64,000 nucleotides of DNA from Planctomycetota bacterium (GTDB taxonomy: Bacteria; Planctomycetota; UBA1135; GCA-002686595), in assembly GCA_016872795.1 (NCBI GenBank), contig VGYZ01000005.1, positions 18,731 to 82,730 on the forward strand. The letters run 5' to 3'. The position numbers were made by a program, and so were the translations under genes. The notes under the pieces were generated by a model. That model saw only the letters and a list, made by a program, of their open reading frames with translations, did no database searches and was not told where the DNA came from. Below are positions 26,850 to 36,900 of this stretch, piece by piece. Each line of letters starts with the position of its first letter. Position 1 is the stretch's first letter.

Positions 26850-27776
26850 ATGCACCAGATCCTGCCGCTCGCCGTCGCCCTGCTCCTGACTCAGGACCCC
26901 GTTCCGGCCCCGAGCCCGGCACCCGCGCCGACACAGGCCCCCCTGACCCAGCCCTCGGAGCTCGTGCCCGGCGCCGTGCCAGAGAGCGCGAGCCCCAAGG
27001 CGCGCGAGCTGTGGGGCGCGCTGCGCAGCGCCACGGGTGGAGCGACGCCCCAGCCCAAGGTGAGCGCCTTCGAGCTCTCCTTCGACGCCCGCGGCTGGGA
27101 GGCGGGCGGCCGCGGCGAGGCCGACTTCAACGACGGCCGCATCCGCTTCCTCGCGCCGGGCTTCGTCGACTCGTCGCTCGAGGTCAAGGGCCGCCGCCGC
27201 CTGCGCGGACCCGAGGGCGACTGGCTCGTCGATGGCGAGGGTCGCAGGGTGCGCCTTGCGGGCATCGACTATGAGCAGGACCGCCGTGAGCTCGATCAAA
27301 TCGTGCACATCGCGCGCACCTTCGCGAACCTCGTCGACGCGGGCAACCTGCGCCTGCGCTCGCTCGCGGTGCTCGACGCCCCGCCCTTCCCGCTGCCGGA
27401 GTCGATGCTCGAGCGCGCCAAGGGCCTCGCGTGGCTCGATCTCCTGAGCCCCGACTTCGCCATCGCGCGCAAGGACGGCACGAGCACCGGGCGCGAGGTG
27501 CGCGCCTGGATCGGCCTCGACGCGACGACGCGGCTGCCGCGCCTCGCCGTGGTGGCCGAGGACGACAAGGGCACGCTCGTGCATGAGAGCGCGACGCTGC
27601 TCCTCTTCGACAAGTACAAGGCGATCGACGGCTTCCAAGTGCCGTTCGATGTGCAGACCTTCCCGCCGGACCTGACGCGCTCGCCGTGGCAGTTCGCGGA
27701 GAAGGCCAAGCTGCGGCTGTACGTGAAGAGCGCGTCCCTGCGCGCGCCGCTTGTGCCGGAGAGCTTCAAGCCCTGA
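26850..27776 (+). CDS. Secreted protein of unknown function
   Basis: 308 residues. A short hydrophobic N terminus (MHQILPLAVALLLTQD) is followed by a Pro/Ala/Gln-rich linker to about residue 45, so it is probably exported. The body contains FELSFDARGWEAGGRGEADF and GDWLVDGEGRRVRLAGIDYE and looks mainly beta-stranded; it recalls outer-membrane carrier or DUF-type lipid-handling folds, but I cannot assign a family. It is divergent from miaA and convergent with mutL; its stop codon is part of a 16-base palindrome with the mutL stop. Confidence 0.75.
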   Translation: MHQILPLAVALLLTQDPVPAPSPAPAPTQAPLTQPSELVPGAVPESASPKARELWGALRSATGGATPQPKVSAFELSFDARGWEAGGRGEADFNDGRIRFLAPGFVDSSLEVKGRRRLRGPEGDWLVDGEGRRVRLAGIDYEQDRRELDQIVHIARTFANLVDAGNLRLRSLAVLDAPPFPLPESMLERAKGLAWLDLLSPDFAIARKDGTSTGREVRAWIGLDATTRLPRLAVVAEDDKGTLVHESATLLLFDKYKAIDGFQVPFDVQTFPPDLTRSPWQFAEKAKLRLYVKSASLRAPLVPESFKP

Positions 27777-27789
27777 GCGCGCGCGCTCA
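27774..27789. terminator. Palindrome made of both stop codons
   Basis: TGAGCGCGCGCGCTCA is a perfect 16-base palindrome. Its left TGA is the stop of the secreted unknown and its right TCA is the mutL stop on the other strand. It could fold into a short hairpin in either transcript. Confidence 0.45.
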
Positions 27790-29604
27790 GCGCCGGTAAA
27801 AGGCCTTCTCGAGATCGGCGAGCGTGAAGCGCACGCGCGTCGGCCGCCCGTGCGCGCAGGTCTGCGCGTTGCTCTCGTCGCGCGCGCGAGAGAGCAGGGC
27901 GCGCATCTCGAGCTCCGAGAGCTCGTCTCCCGCCATCACAGACGAGCGGCAGGCCGTGCGGTGCAGGATTTCCTCGAGCAGGTCTTCCGCGCCCGGCGCG
28001 CCGCCGGTGCGCTCGACGGCGGCGATCACTTCGTGCACGAGTGCACTCGGATCCGCGCGGCGAAAGCGCGCCGGAGCGCCGTGCACCGCGATCGTTCCGC
28101 TGCCGAAGCGCGCCAGCAAGAGCCCGATGCGCGCGAGCGACTCGAGGTGCGGTTCGACGAGCTCCGCCGCCGCGCCGCCGACTTCGACCAGTTCCGGCAC
28201 GAGCCGACGCTGCACCTCGACCGCGCCGCGCGCGAGCTCGGCCTTCAGGTCCTCGAGCGTCAGGCGCTCGTGCAGCGCATGCTGGTCGACGATCTCGAAG
28301 CCATCGTCGTTGGCGACCAAGATGTAGGTGCGTCCCACCTGCAGCAGCGGACCGCGCACGGGTGTCGGACGCGGCGCAGCGGCCGGCTCGGAACTCGCGG
28401 GCGACGCAGCGGCCCCGGTTGCCGGCGTCGCCTCCGCCGGCGCACTCTCGCGCACGAACACGGGCAGCTCGCGCGGGCGCGGCTCGGGCTGCAACTGCCA
28501 CGCGGGCGCAGGCAGCGTGAACTGGCGCGCGAGCGGCGCAGGCCCGTCGCGCCGCGCGGCCGAGTCGATCATGCGCTCGCCCGGCGTCGCCATGTCGAGC
28601 GCGGACACCGCGCCACGCAGGCTCGCGACAAGGAACCCGAACATGCGCCGCTCGTCGCGGAAGCGCACTTCGGCCTTGGCGGGATGCACGTTGACATCGA
28701 CCTTGGCGGGATCCATCGCGAGCGACAGGAACGCCACGGCTTGGCGCCCGTCGACGATGAAGCCGCGGTAGGCGTCTTTGAGCACGCGCGCGAGGATCTT
28801 GTCGCGCAGCGGACGCCCGTTCAAGAACCACATCTGCCGCGTCGTGTCGTTGCGCGCGAAGCGCGGTGGCGCGACGAAGCCGGACAGCACCGTGTCGCCG
28901 TCGCGCGCCTCCACCGGCGCGAGCGCGTCCGCGAGCTCGGCACCGAATGTGCGGCGCACGCGCGCGCGCAGGTCCATCGCGGGCTCGACCTCGAACGCGC
29001 GACGCCCGTCGTGGGTCACGACGAATCCGACCCCCGGCTGCGCGAGCGCTAGTCGCTGCACGATGTCCAGCGCCCGCCCGAGTTCCGTCGCCGTGGTCTT
29101 GAGGAAGCGTCGGCGCGCAGGCGTGTTGAAGAACAGGTCGCGCACCTCGACGCGCGTGCCCTCGGGACCGCCGCTCTCGCGGATCTCGCCGAGTCGCCCG
29201 CCCTCGATCTCCACGGACGCGCCCAGCGGCGCTCCACGCAGGCGTGAAAACATGCGGCAGCGCGCGACCGAGGCGATCGAGGCCAGCGCCTCGCCGCGGA
29301 AGCCGAGCGTCGCGATGTGATCGAGATCGGCGACGTCGGAGAGCTTGCTGGTCGCGTGCGATGCGAACGCCAGCGGAATCTCCGCCGGCGGGATGCCGCC
29401 GCCGTCGTCGACGATGCGGATGAGCGCGACGCCGCCCTCCTCGAGGTCGAGGTGGATGCGCGCGGCACCTGCGTCGAGCGCGTTCTCGACGAGCTCCTTC
29501 ACCACGGAGGCCGGGCGCTCGATCACCTCGCCCGCGGCGATCTGGTTCTTGACGAGCTCGGGGAGCTCGGCGATCGCGGGCCGGGACGGGACTTCGTGGG
29601 ACAT
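27787..29604 (-). CDS. mutL: DNA mismatch repair endonuclease MutL
   Basis: 605 residues. The GHKL ATPase part has AAGEVIERPASVVKELVENA, the metal Asn in ENALDAGA, DDGGGIP and TLGFRGEALASI. The C-terminal domain has DQHALHERLTLE (about residue 440), an exact fit to the DQHA(X)2E(X)4E endonuclease motif, plus ACRSSVMAGDELSELEM and CAHGRP, so this is the nicking type of MutL found in bacteria without MutH. A Pro/Ala-rich linker of about 80 residues joins the halves. It ends the UbiE-CPBP-UbiX-UbiA-HolA-MutL operon, 12 bases after holA. Confidence 0.97.
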   Translation of the reverse strand: MSHEVPSRPAIAELPELVKNQIAAGEVIERPASVVKELVENALDAGAARIHLDLEEGGVALIRIVDDGGGIPPAEIPLAFASHATSKLSDVADLDHIATLGFRGEALASIASVARCRMFSRLRGAPLGASVEIEGGRLGEIRESGGPEGTRVEVRDLFFNTPARRRFLKTTATELGRALDIVQRLALAQPGVGFVVTHDGRRAFEVEPAMDLRARVRRTFGAELADALAPVEARDGDTVLSGFVAPPRFARNDTTRQMWFLNGRPLRDKILARVLKDAYRGFIVDGRQAVAFLSLAMDPAKVDVNVHPAKAEVRFRDERRMFGFLVASLRGAVSALDMATPGERMIDSAARRDGPAPLARQFTLPAPAWQLQPEPRPRELPVFVRESAPAEATPATGAAASPASSEPAAAPRPTPVRGPLLQVGRTYILVANDDGFEIVDQHALHERLTLEDLKAELARGAVEVQRRLVPELVEVGGAAAELVEPHLESLARIGLLLARFGSGTIAVHGAPARFRRADPSALVHEVIAAVERTGGAPGAEDLLEEILHRTACRSSVMAGDELSELEMRALLSRARDESNAQTCAHGRPTRVRFTLADLEKAFYRR

Positions 29605-29616
29605 CGGCTCGGAATC

Positions 29617-30723
29617 CTAGCGCGCGCGCGCCGCGGCCTTGCGCGACCAGCGCAGCGCGAGCCGCACGAAGTCGCTCCCATCGACCTCGCCGCCCTGCCG
29701 CGAGCGCCGCTCGATGGCGAGCAGGTCGTCGAGCATCGTGCGCCACTGCTCGGGCGGCCGGCTCGCGATCGCCGCACGCAGGGTCTTGTCGAAAGCCGTG
29801 ATGCCGACCTGCGCCGCCGCGTCTTCGGCGTTCATGCCCCCGCGCACGAACTCCACCGCGGCGAGCCCCGAGCGCACCTTCGGGCGCAGGTAGCCGAGCA
29901 AGATCGCCACGAGCGCGTTCTGGTCCGTCTCGCGACCGCCATCCTTCTCGCGGCGCATGCCGCCGGAGAAGAGCGTCTCGACGGCCTGCACCGTGCGCGG
30001 CGTCTCACCCGCGAGCAGCGCGTCGCACACATCGCCCGGCGAACCCGCGGCCGCGGCCGACAGGCGCGCGAGCACTTCCGAGCCGCCCGCGGAGATCGCC
30101 GCGAGCTGGTCGTCGAGTGCTGCGAGGTCGTTGCCCTGCGCGTGCGCGAGCAGCACGGCTTGGTCGGTGGAGAGCTTCACCTCGCGCTCTCTCGCGCGCG
30201 CGAGCAGCCACTCGACCAGCTCGGTGCTGCGCGGATCCGCGTTGCGCGCCCACGGCGGCGGTCGCTCGTAGAGCTTGCGGAACGAGCGCATCTCCCCGCC
30301 GGACGACTGCAGTTCCTTCACGACCGCGAGGTCCGCGCGCAGCCCGTCGCCGACGAGCACCACGGTCCCGGCGCGGCGCGCGACGAAGCCGCGGATCGCG
30401 CGCGCGAGCGCCGACTCCGCGCTGCCCGACTTCTTCAGGAGCGACTCCGGCTCGCCGACGATCACGAGCCGCAGCGACGCGAACATCGCGCTGCTCGACA
30501 GGTCGTCGATCAGGGCCTGAGCCTTGAACTCGGGATCCTTGGCGTTGTGGCGGCAGATCTCGTGCTCGAGCGCGCGCGAGCGCTCGATGAGCGCATCGAC
30601 CGCGCGGTCGCGAAACCAGCGCTCGGCCCCGCGCAGAACATAGGCCGGCGCCAGCGCCTTCGAGCCGCGCAGCGCGGTCACGAAGCCCGACCACTCCGCG
30701 CGCGGATCCGCGTCCTTTGCCAT
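29617..30723 (-). CDS. holA: DNA polymerase III subunit delta
   Basis: 368 residues matching HolA, the clamp-loader subunit that opens the beta clamp. Typical features are the N-terminal AYVLRGAERWFRDRAVDALI, the middle LRLVIVGEPESLLKK and VVLVGDGLRADL, and the C-terminal helical collar with ALVAILLGYLRPKVR. The N-terminal region corresponds to a Rossmann-like domain without an active P-loop, as in all delta subunits. Sequence conservation is low but the pattern fits. It starts with ATG 12 bases after ubiA and leads into mutL, a replication and repair pair. Confidence 0.88.
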   Translation of the reverse strand: MAKDADPRAEWSGFVTALRGSKALAPAYVLRGAERWFRDRAVDALIERSRALEHEICRHNAKDPEFKAQALIDDLSSSAMFASLRLVIVGEPESLLKKSGSAESALARAIRGFVARRAGTVVLVGDGLRADLAVVKELQSSGGEMRSFRKLYERPPPWARNADPRSTELVEWLLARAREREVKLSTDQAVLLAHAQGNDLAALDDQLAAISAGGSEVLARLSAAAAGSPGDVCDALLAGETPRTVQAVETLFSGGMRREKDGGRETDQNALVAILLGYLRPKVRSGLAAVEFVRGGMNAEDAAAQVGITAFDKTLRAAIASRPPEQWRTMLDDLLAIERRSRQGGEVDGSDFVRLALRWSRKAAARAR

Positions 30724-30735
30724 GCGGCGCAGACT

Positions 30736-31602
30736 TTACGCCAAGAGCGCCCGGTCGAGCGCCAGCCCGGCGAACAATCCGACGCCCACCCAGCCGTTGA
30801 GCGTGAAGAAGGCCATGTCCACGCGGCTCAGGTCATCGGGCGCCACCAGCCGGTGCTCCCACACAAGGAGCAGCGCCGCCAGCGCGATCGCGGCGAGGTA
30901 GATCCAGCCCAGCTCGGCGCGCTGCCACACGACCACGAGCAGCACGACCGTCGCGACATGCAGCACGCGAGCGACCAGCAGGGCGCGCGCGGCCCCGAAG
31001 CGCGCCGGAATCGAGTGCAGCCCCTCGGCCGCGTCGAACTCGCGATCTTGGCAAGCGTAGATCAAGTCGAACCCCGCCACCCAGCACAGCACGGCGCTTC
31101 CGAGCACGAGCGGCGTGCGCCAGTCGCCCTCGAAGCCGCCGGAGATCGCGAGCCACGCCGCCGGCGGCGCCAGCCCGAGCGCGAGACCGAGGAAGGCGTG
31201 CGCAAGCCATGTGAAGCGCTTGGTGAAACTGTAGAACAACAGCACCGCGAGCACCGGCAGCGCGAGCTTGCCGCACAGCGGCGAGAGCGCCCACGCCCCG
31301 AGCACGAACACGGCGCTCGAGAGCGCGACGAGCGCGAGCACCGCCGGCGCCGAGAGCACGCCCGCGGGCAGTTCGCGTCCGCGCGTGCGCGGATTGCGGG
31401 CGTCGATGCGGCGATCGAGCCAGCGATTGAAGCCCATGGCCGCGGTGCGCGCCGCGACGGCGCACACCACGATCCACGCGAGGCTCCTCCACGCCGGAAC
31501 GCCGTTCGCGGCCAGCCACGCTCCTTGCAGCGCGAACGGCAACGCGAAGATCGAGTGCCGAAACGCGACGAGGCGGCCCCAAGCCGCCACGCTCGCGCTC
31601 AC
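30736..31602 (-). CDS. UbiA-family aromatic prenyltransferase (likely menaquinone pathway)
   Basis: 288 residues with about eight membrane helices. The two Asp-rich Mg-diphosphate motifs are present: NRWLDRRIDARNPRTRGREL (from about residue 59) and DLIYACQDREFDAAEGLHSI. It attaches a polyprenyl chain to an aromatic acid in the inner membrane. The neighbours are UbiX-type and UbiE/MenG-type genes, the set used for menaquinone made by the futalosine route (MqnP) or for ubiquinone. No other pathway gene is here, so the quinone is inferred. The GTG start overlaps the stop of ubiX by GTGA. Confidence 0.88.
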   Translation of the reverse strand: MSASVAAWGRLVAFRHSIFALPFALQGAWLAANGVPAWRSLAWIVVCAVAARTAAMGFNRWLDRRIDARNPRTRGRELPAGVLSAPAVLALVALSSAVFVLGAWALSPLCGKLALPVLAVLLFYSFTKRFTWLAHAFLGLALGLAPPAAWLAISGGFEGDWRTPLVLGSAVLCWVAGFDLIYACQDREFDAAEGLHSIPARFGAARALLVARVLHVATVVLLVVVWQRAELGWIYLAAIALAALLLVWEHRLVAPDDLSRVDMAFFTLNGWVGVGLFAGLALDRALLA

Positions 31603-32276
31603 GCGCGCTCCTCGGGAGCGAGCGGATCGCGCGGCGGCGGCACCCCAGTGCCCGCGTCTTCGTCCGGCGGCGGCAGCCCCTTCCAGCGCGCGCCGACGGC
31701 ATGCGGCACGCGCAGCGTGTCGAGGATCTTGCCGACCACATGATCGACGAGGTCCTCCAGCGAACGCGGCCGGTGATAGAAGCCCGGACTCGCCGGCAGG
31801 ATCACGGCGCCAAGGCGCGCCATGCGCAGCATGTTCTCCAAGTGGATCGGCGAGTACGGCGCCTCGCGCGTGACCAGCACGAGCGTGCGCCGCTCCTTCA
31901 GCGCCACATCGACCGCGCGCTCGACCAAGTTCGAGCTGAAGCCGACCGACACGCGCGCCAGCGTGCCCATGCTGCACGGGCACACGATCACGCCGCCAGT
32001 GAGCGCCGTGCCGGACGAGGGCGGCGCCTCGATGGCCTTGGTCGGGAAGGCGCGCAGGCGCTCGCCCCAGTCCTTGCCGAGGCGCGCGGTGAGCGCCGGT
32101 CCGAGGTTCGCGCCGTCCGCGCCCGGATCGATGCCGACCTCGTGGCGCAGCACCTTGATGCCCGCCTCCGTGACCGATGTATCGATGTCCTGACCGTTCT
32201 CGAGCAGCGCTCGGATCAGGGCCAGCGCGTAGGGATGGCCGCTGCCACCGGTGATGCCGACGAAGTAGCGACTCAC
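31599..32276 (-). CDS. ubiX: UbiX family flavin prenyltransferase
   Basis: 225 residues. Diagnostic segments: GITGGSGHPYALALIRALLE (FMN site), VIVCPCSMGTLARVSVGFSS, ERAVDVALKERRTLVLVTRE, and APYSPIHLENMLRMARLGAV with ILPASPGFYHRP. UbiX makes prenylated FMN for UbiD-type decarboxylases, and belongs to both the ubiquinone and menaquinone (MqnL/M) routes. The ubiD partner is not in this window. The GTG start overlaps the CPBP stop (GTGA). After the core there is a 25-residue Pro-rich tail. Confidence 0.95.
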   Translation of the reverse strand: MSRYFVGITGGSGHPYALALIRALLENGQDIDTSVTEAGIKVLRHEVGIDPGADGANLGPALTARLGKDWGERLRAFPTKAIEAPPSSGTALTGGVIVCPCSMGTLARVSVGFSSNLVERAVDVALKERRTLVLVTREAPYSPIHLENMLRMARLGAVILPASPGFYHRPRSLEDLVDHVVGKILDTLRVPHAVGARWKGLPPPDEDAGTGVPPPRDPLAPEERA

Positions 32277-33094
32277 CAGATCACGTCCGGATCGAGACCG
32301 ATCCACAGGGCGACATTGAAGAGCCCGTGAGCCCAGGCAGCGACGCCCGGACCGCGCAGGCGGAAGAGCAGTCCCATGGCCACGCCGCCGAGCGTGAGCC
32401 AAGCGAAGAGCGCCGGGTCGAACGGCCGTCCGCCGGGCCCGAAGTGCCGCAGCACGGGCTGGAAATGCGCGGCGGCGAAGAGCAGCGAGGAAAGCGCGAG
32501 GCCGAGCACCTCGGCGCTCGCGCGCGCGACGCGCTCTCGCACGCCGAGCGCCGCGAGAAACCGCCGCACGAGCCAGTACACGAACGAGTACAGACCCACG
32601 CGAAACACGAGCTCTTCCCAGGCCCCCGCACCGAACACGAGCGCCGTGTCGACAAGCCCCGGGCCCGGCTGACCGATATTCCAGGAGGCGTCGAGCACAG
32701 GCAAATAGGGCGCGCACGAGCGCAGCACGATCACCATCACGGGCCCGAGCACGCAGGCCGCGAGCGCGCCTTCGAGAAACACGCGTGCGAGATCGGAACC
32801 CAAGCTCGCGCGGCCGCGGCGGGAGGCGACGAGGAACGCCGCGAGACTCCCGAGCAGCAGCACGATCGCGCGCGCGGCATCCGCGTGGGAACCGAAGGGA
32901 CGCAGCAGAAGTCCGAGAAACAGCTCGCCAAAGTTGCGCGCCGAGCTCGGCTCCGCGAGCAGTGCGAACTCGTAGCACGCAAACAACGGCACGATCGCGA
33001 CCAGTCCCACCGAGAAGCTGCGCGTCGGCGCAAGCGTCGAGTCGGCAACCTCCGCGCGTGACCGCACGCGCGCGCTCGTCGCCGCGGCGCTCAT
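32273..33094 (-). CDS. CPBP family intramembrane metalloprotease
   Basis: 273 residues with about seven membrane helices. The Abi/CPBP motifs are clear: EELVFRVGLYSFV (EExxxR), FAAAHF (FxxxH) and AWAHGLFNVALW (HxxxN). These residues bind zinc in membrane proteases such as the CAAX enzyme Rce1. Targets in bacteria are mostly unknown. The ATG overlaps the stop of the methyltransferase gene and its stop overlaps the ubiX start, so it is locked into a quinone-synthesis operon without an obvious reason. Confidence 0.9.
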   Translation of the reverse strand: MSAAATSARVRSRAEVADSTLAPTRSFSVGLVAIVPLFACYEFALLAEPSSARNFGELFLGLLLRPFGSHADAARAIVLLLGSLAAFLVASRRGRASLGSDLARVFLEGALAACVLGPVMVIVLRSCAPYLPVLDASWNIGQPGPGLVDTALVFGAGAWEELVFRVGLYSFVYWLVRRFLAALGVRERVARASAEVLGLALSSLLFAAAHFQPVLRHFGPGGRPFDPALFAWLTLGGVAMGLLFRLRGPGVAAWAHGLFNVALWIGLDPDVIW

Positions 33095-33777
33095 GCTCGC
33101 GTCCCCCAGTGCAGGCTGGCGATGCCGAATGTCAGGCGCTCGTAGCCGCAGTCCTTGAGCCCCGCGACCTCGAGCTGGCGCCGGAACGCATCGGGCTCGG
33201 GCCAGGCCGAGACCGTGCGCGGCAGGTAGCGATAGGCCTCTCGATCCCCGGAGATGAGCCCGCCGATCCACGGCAGCACCTTCAGGAAGTAGAAGCGATA
33301 CAGCACGCCGAGGAGTCCCGGCGGCGGCGGGCTGAACTCCAGCACGAACAGCTTGCCTCCCGGCTTGAGCACGCGCGCAAGCTCGCGCAGGCCGAGGTCT
33401 GGGTCAGCCAAGTTGCGCACGCCGAACGCGACGCTGCACACATCCGCGCAACCGGTCGCCACCGGCAAGCGCATCGCATCGCCGTGGATGAACGCACCCG
33501 ACAGAGCGCGCGTCTGCGCCTTGGGTCCCGCGTGGCGCAGCATCTCGGGCGTGAAATCGACTCCGACCACGCGCGCGCCCGCAGCCGCGAACTCGATCGA
33601 GAGGTCGCCCGTGCCGCAGCAGGCATCGACGACGAGCCGACCTTGCAGCGGCCCCGCACGCCGGACGGTGCGATCGCGCCAGCGCCGATCGATGCCCGCC
33701 GAGAGCAGCCGGTTCAGCAGGTCGTAGCGACCGGCGATCCGGCCAAACATGGAGCGCACTTCGCGCGGGTCGGGCAT
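33091..33777 (-). CDS. UbiE/MenG family quinone C-methyltransferase
   Basis: 228 residues. The SAM-dependent methyltransferase shows the UbiE pattern: VRSMFGRIAGRYDLLNRLLS near the N terminus, motif I VVDACCGTGDLSIEF, GVDFTPEMLRHA, and CSVAFGVRNLADPDLGLREL followed by GGKLFVLEFSPP. It methylates demethylmenaquinone or the ubiquinone precursor. It is the first gene of the six-gene operon ending in mutL. Upstream is a strong hairpin that ends the lipoprotein transcript. Confidence 0.95.
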   Translation of the reverse strand: MPDPREVRSMFGRIAGRYDLLNRLLSAGIDRRWRDRTVRRAGPLQGRLVVDACCGTGDLSIEFAAAGARVVGVDFTPEMLRHAGPKAQTRALSGAFIHGDAMRLPVATGCADVCSVAFGVRNLADPDLGLRELARVLKPGGKLFVLEFSPPPPGLLGVLYRFYFLKVLPWIGGLISGDREAYRYLPRTVSAWPEPDAFRRQLEVAGLKDCGYERLTFGIASLHWGTRA

Positions 33778-33843
33778 GGGTGGATCGGCAGCCTAGCGCA
33801 TCGCTCGGCGCGACTCACGCTCCCCCACTCGGGCCACAAAGAC

Positions 33844-33878
33844 CCGCGCCCGCCCGGCGCGAGGCCGGACGGGCGCGG
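33844..33878 (-). terminator. 15-bp hairpin after the lipoprotein pair
   Basis: CCGCGCCCG (33844-33852) pairs with CGGGCGCGG (33870-33878), and inside it CCGGC (33854-33858) pairs with GCCGG (33864-33868), with one mismatch and a 5-base loop. It lies about 40 bases after the stop of the second lipoprotein gene on the minus strand. Stable, no T-run. A terminator is the best explanation. Confidence 0.65.
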
Positions 33879-33915
33879 CAAGTGCTCGACCGGCGCAGGC
33901 CGCCGGAATCGCCTC

Positions 33916-36900
33916 TTAGTGTCGGAAGTACGAGCCGAGGAAACGCGCTCCGGCGCAGGGGATCGACTGGGTGCCCGGCACATACTTGTCCGTGTCGAAG
34001 CGCGTGAAGCCGCTCGTCAGCGCGATCACGTCGATGACGCCGGGCCCTTCGCTCGAGTTCGGGATCGCCGCGAACATGAAGTCGGGGAACACCGTCTGCG
34101 TCGGGGCACCACCGCCCGCGCGGACCGCGGACTTGCCGTTGATCAGAATCGGCGAGCCGACACCGTAGGGCGTGGAGAAGTTGGCCGAAGCCCCGAGGTT
34201 GTTGAGCTCGTCGAACACGATGTCGATCGGCACGCCCGTGAGCTGGGTGGGACCGATCGAGGTCTTGACCTTGAGGCTCAAGTCGCGGAACTGCGGGTTG
34301 AGGAAGCCCGCGAAGCCGCCGCCGAGGGGCTGTACGCCGAAGGATCCGCTGGCTGCGTCGATGCGCGTGATGGCGCCGCCGAGCTGGCCGCTCGGCGTGC
34401 CGTCGATGGTCAGCGGGTTCTCGTGGACGATCCACACCGAGCCGCCGAGGTAGTCGTAGTTCAGCGCGATCTTCTTGGGGCTGGAGAACGAGAACGGCGA
34501 GACGCCGATCGTGTCGTCGTAGCCCCAGCCGTTGACCCCGTTGGGACCCGACTCGAACAGCGTGAGGTCGCCATTGCGGTTGAGGATCCAGCCGAAGTAC
34601 ACATTGCGCTGGAAGCCGAAGCCCTGCTGGCGCTGAGAGATCACGACATCGAACGGCGCACTCAGGTTGCCGAAGACCGTCTTGCGCACATTGAATGTGA
34701 ACGCGGAGATGATCGAGAGCGAGCTGTCTTCCTCGTTGCAGACCAGGATGTCCTCGTTGCCCGGATCCCACTCGAGGCCGCGCGGGCCGCGACCGACCGG
34801 CGTTACCTTGATGGTCTGGTGGAAGGTCGACGAGGCCGGATCGATGTCGATGAAGGTGACCGTGTCCGCGTTCTGGTTCGAGATCGCGATGAAGTCGAGG
34901 TTCGGCGCCATCGTCATGTCAGTCGGGTCGGCGCACGGGATGCGCTCGATGACCGTCATGCGGTTGGAGTTGAACACCACCACCTCGCGCCGCGCGCGGT
35001 CGAGCATGTACAGGAAGTGCCCGATCTGCTGGCGGTACATGTACGAGAGGCAGGCGCCCGAGGTCAGCTCGATCGGACGGTCCGGGCCCTCGAAGAAGGC
35101 GTTCTGGAACTGCGCCAGCGTGCCCGACGGCGGGTTGGAGAACTCGCGCAGGGCGTCACCGGGCACGAGCAGGTTGCCGAAGCCGAGCCCCTTGCCCGCG
35201 GGCGGCGGCGGATCGATGGTGAACTTCGAGGTCGGCTCTTCGCCGCCGATGAAGGGCTGCAGGCACAGCGGCGGGAAGCGCAGCACCGGCGGGTTGGGGT
35301 GCGGAGCGAAGGAGATCGGGTTCGCGCCGCCGGGCACCTGCGCGGCCGGGAGCTGGTTGCCGGTCGGCGGGCCGAGGGTCTGGTTGGTCTGGAACGCTGT
35401 CTGGACGAGCTTCTTGCCGGTCACGGCGCAGAAGCTGCCGCCGCCCGAGCGGCAGCCGGTCGAGTCCTTGCCGTTGTGGTAGACGGTGTCGAGCGGGTTG
35501 CCCAGCGCCATCTCACCCACCGATGTGATCAGCGGCGCGCGCACGAGCTGGTCGCTCAGCGAGCTGTCGCGCGTCAACGTGAACACGCCCGACGAGCCGC
35601 CGTCCACCGTGCAGGTGCCCGGGAACAGCGGCGGGAACATGGTGGGCCCGTACTGGATCAGGTTCGGATTGTTCGGGAAGTTCGACCAGCTCTTGGGAAA
35701 GGTCAGGTAGCTGAAGTCGAAGCGCGGATCGCCCGTCGACTGCCCGAAGCCGTTGAGGTCGATCACCGAGATCGAAGGAACGGCGCCGACGCGGCCGACG
35801 AGGATCGCCTCGGGAGCCACCGGCGCGTTGACGAGGCCCGGGCCCTCGCCCGTGGTGAAGTCCGTGGTCGCACCGAGGCTGTTGCGGTTGCCCGCGAAGT
35901 CGCGCACCTGCAGCGGCACGAATGTCATCGTCACGCGGTTGAATGTGCCGCACCCCTGCGACACCGGACCATTGCCCGGGAAGCCGAACTGGGGCGTGAG
36001 CACCCACTTCGAGAGGTCGAACACCGAGGGCGGCATGCAGGTGTAAGGCACCTGCGTTTGCTGGTTCGCGGGCCCGAAGACCAGCGTGATCGCGGGGCTC
36101 ACGATCGGCAGCTGCACGGTCGGGAACGAACCGACGCTCGTGGGCTGGACCGGCTCGGTGAACTCGACTTGGATCGCCGTCAGCGGGTCGACATCGACAT
36201 CGCCGAAGCTCGGGCTGGTGAGCGGAATCGAGTTCGGCGCCGGGGTGGTGAGCACTTCGGGCGCCACGCTATCGGCGCCCACGGTGGCGCTGGCGACGGC
36301 CTGACGCTGCAGCTGGTTTTGGTTCACGGCGCGCAAGGCCGTGGTCGCGCGCAGTCGGATCTGGCGATCGACCGGGAAGCGCTCGTGGGTCGCGAGGTCG
36401 CCGTCGGTGTCCACCACGAACACGAACACCTTGTCGCTCACGAGCTTCGAGGCGCCCGTGAAGCCGATGGTGCTCTCCGTGGCCGGGAAGCCCTTGCCAT
36501 CGGGAATCCCGTTGCCGTCGAGATCGACGGAGCCGGCGATCGGCTTGCCGTTGACATCGAGCTCGACCCAACGCTCGAACAGCAGACGACCGGGGTTGTT
36601 CGGATCGACGCCCGCGTAGGTGCGACCGGCGACGAAGGCGCGGCCGGCGATCGGCGCCGACTGGCCCGTGGTCGGATCGAGCGCCAGCACCGTGATCGGA
36701 CCGATGAGGCCGGAGTTGGCCTGTCCAGCGGGCGACGGATCGAGCACCGAGTCCACATCCAAGGGCTGGGTGAACTCGGCGTAGATGAAGTGGTTGCCCG
36801 CGTCACCGTTGGGGAGGCGCGCCTCGGTCGGCCACTCGGTGACCGGCAGGATCGGGTTCGCCGGCGTGACATTGCCGGTGAGATCGTCGAAGCTGCGGAT

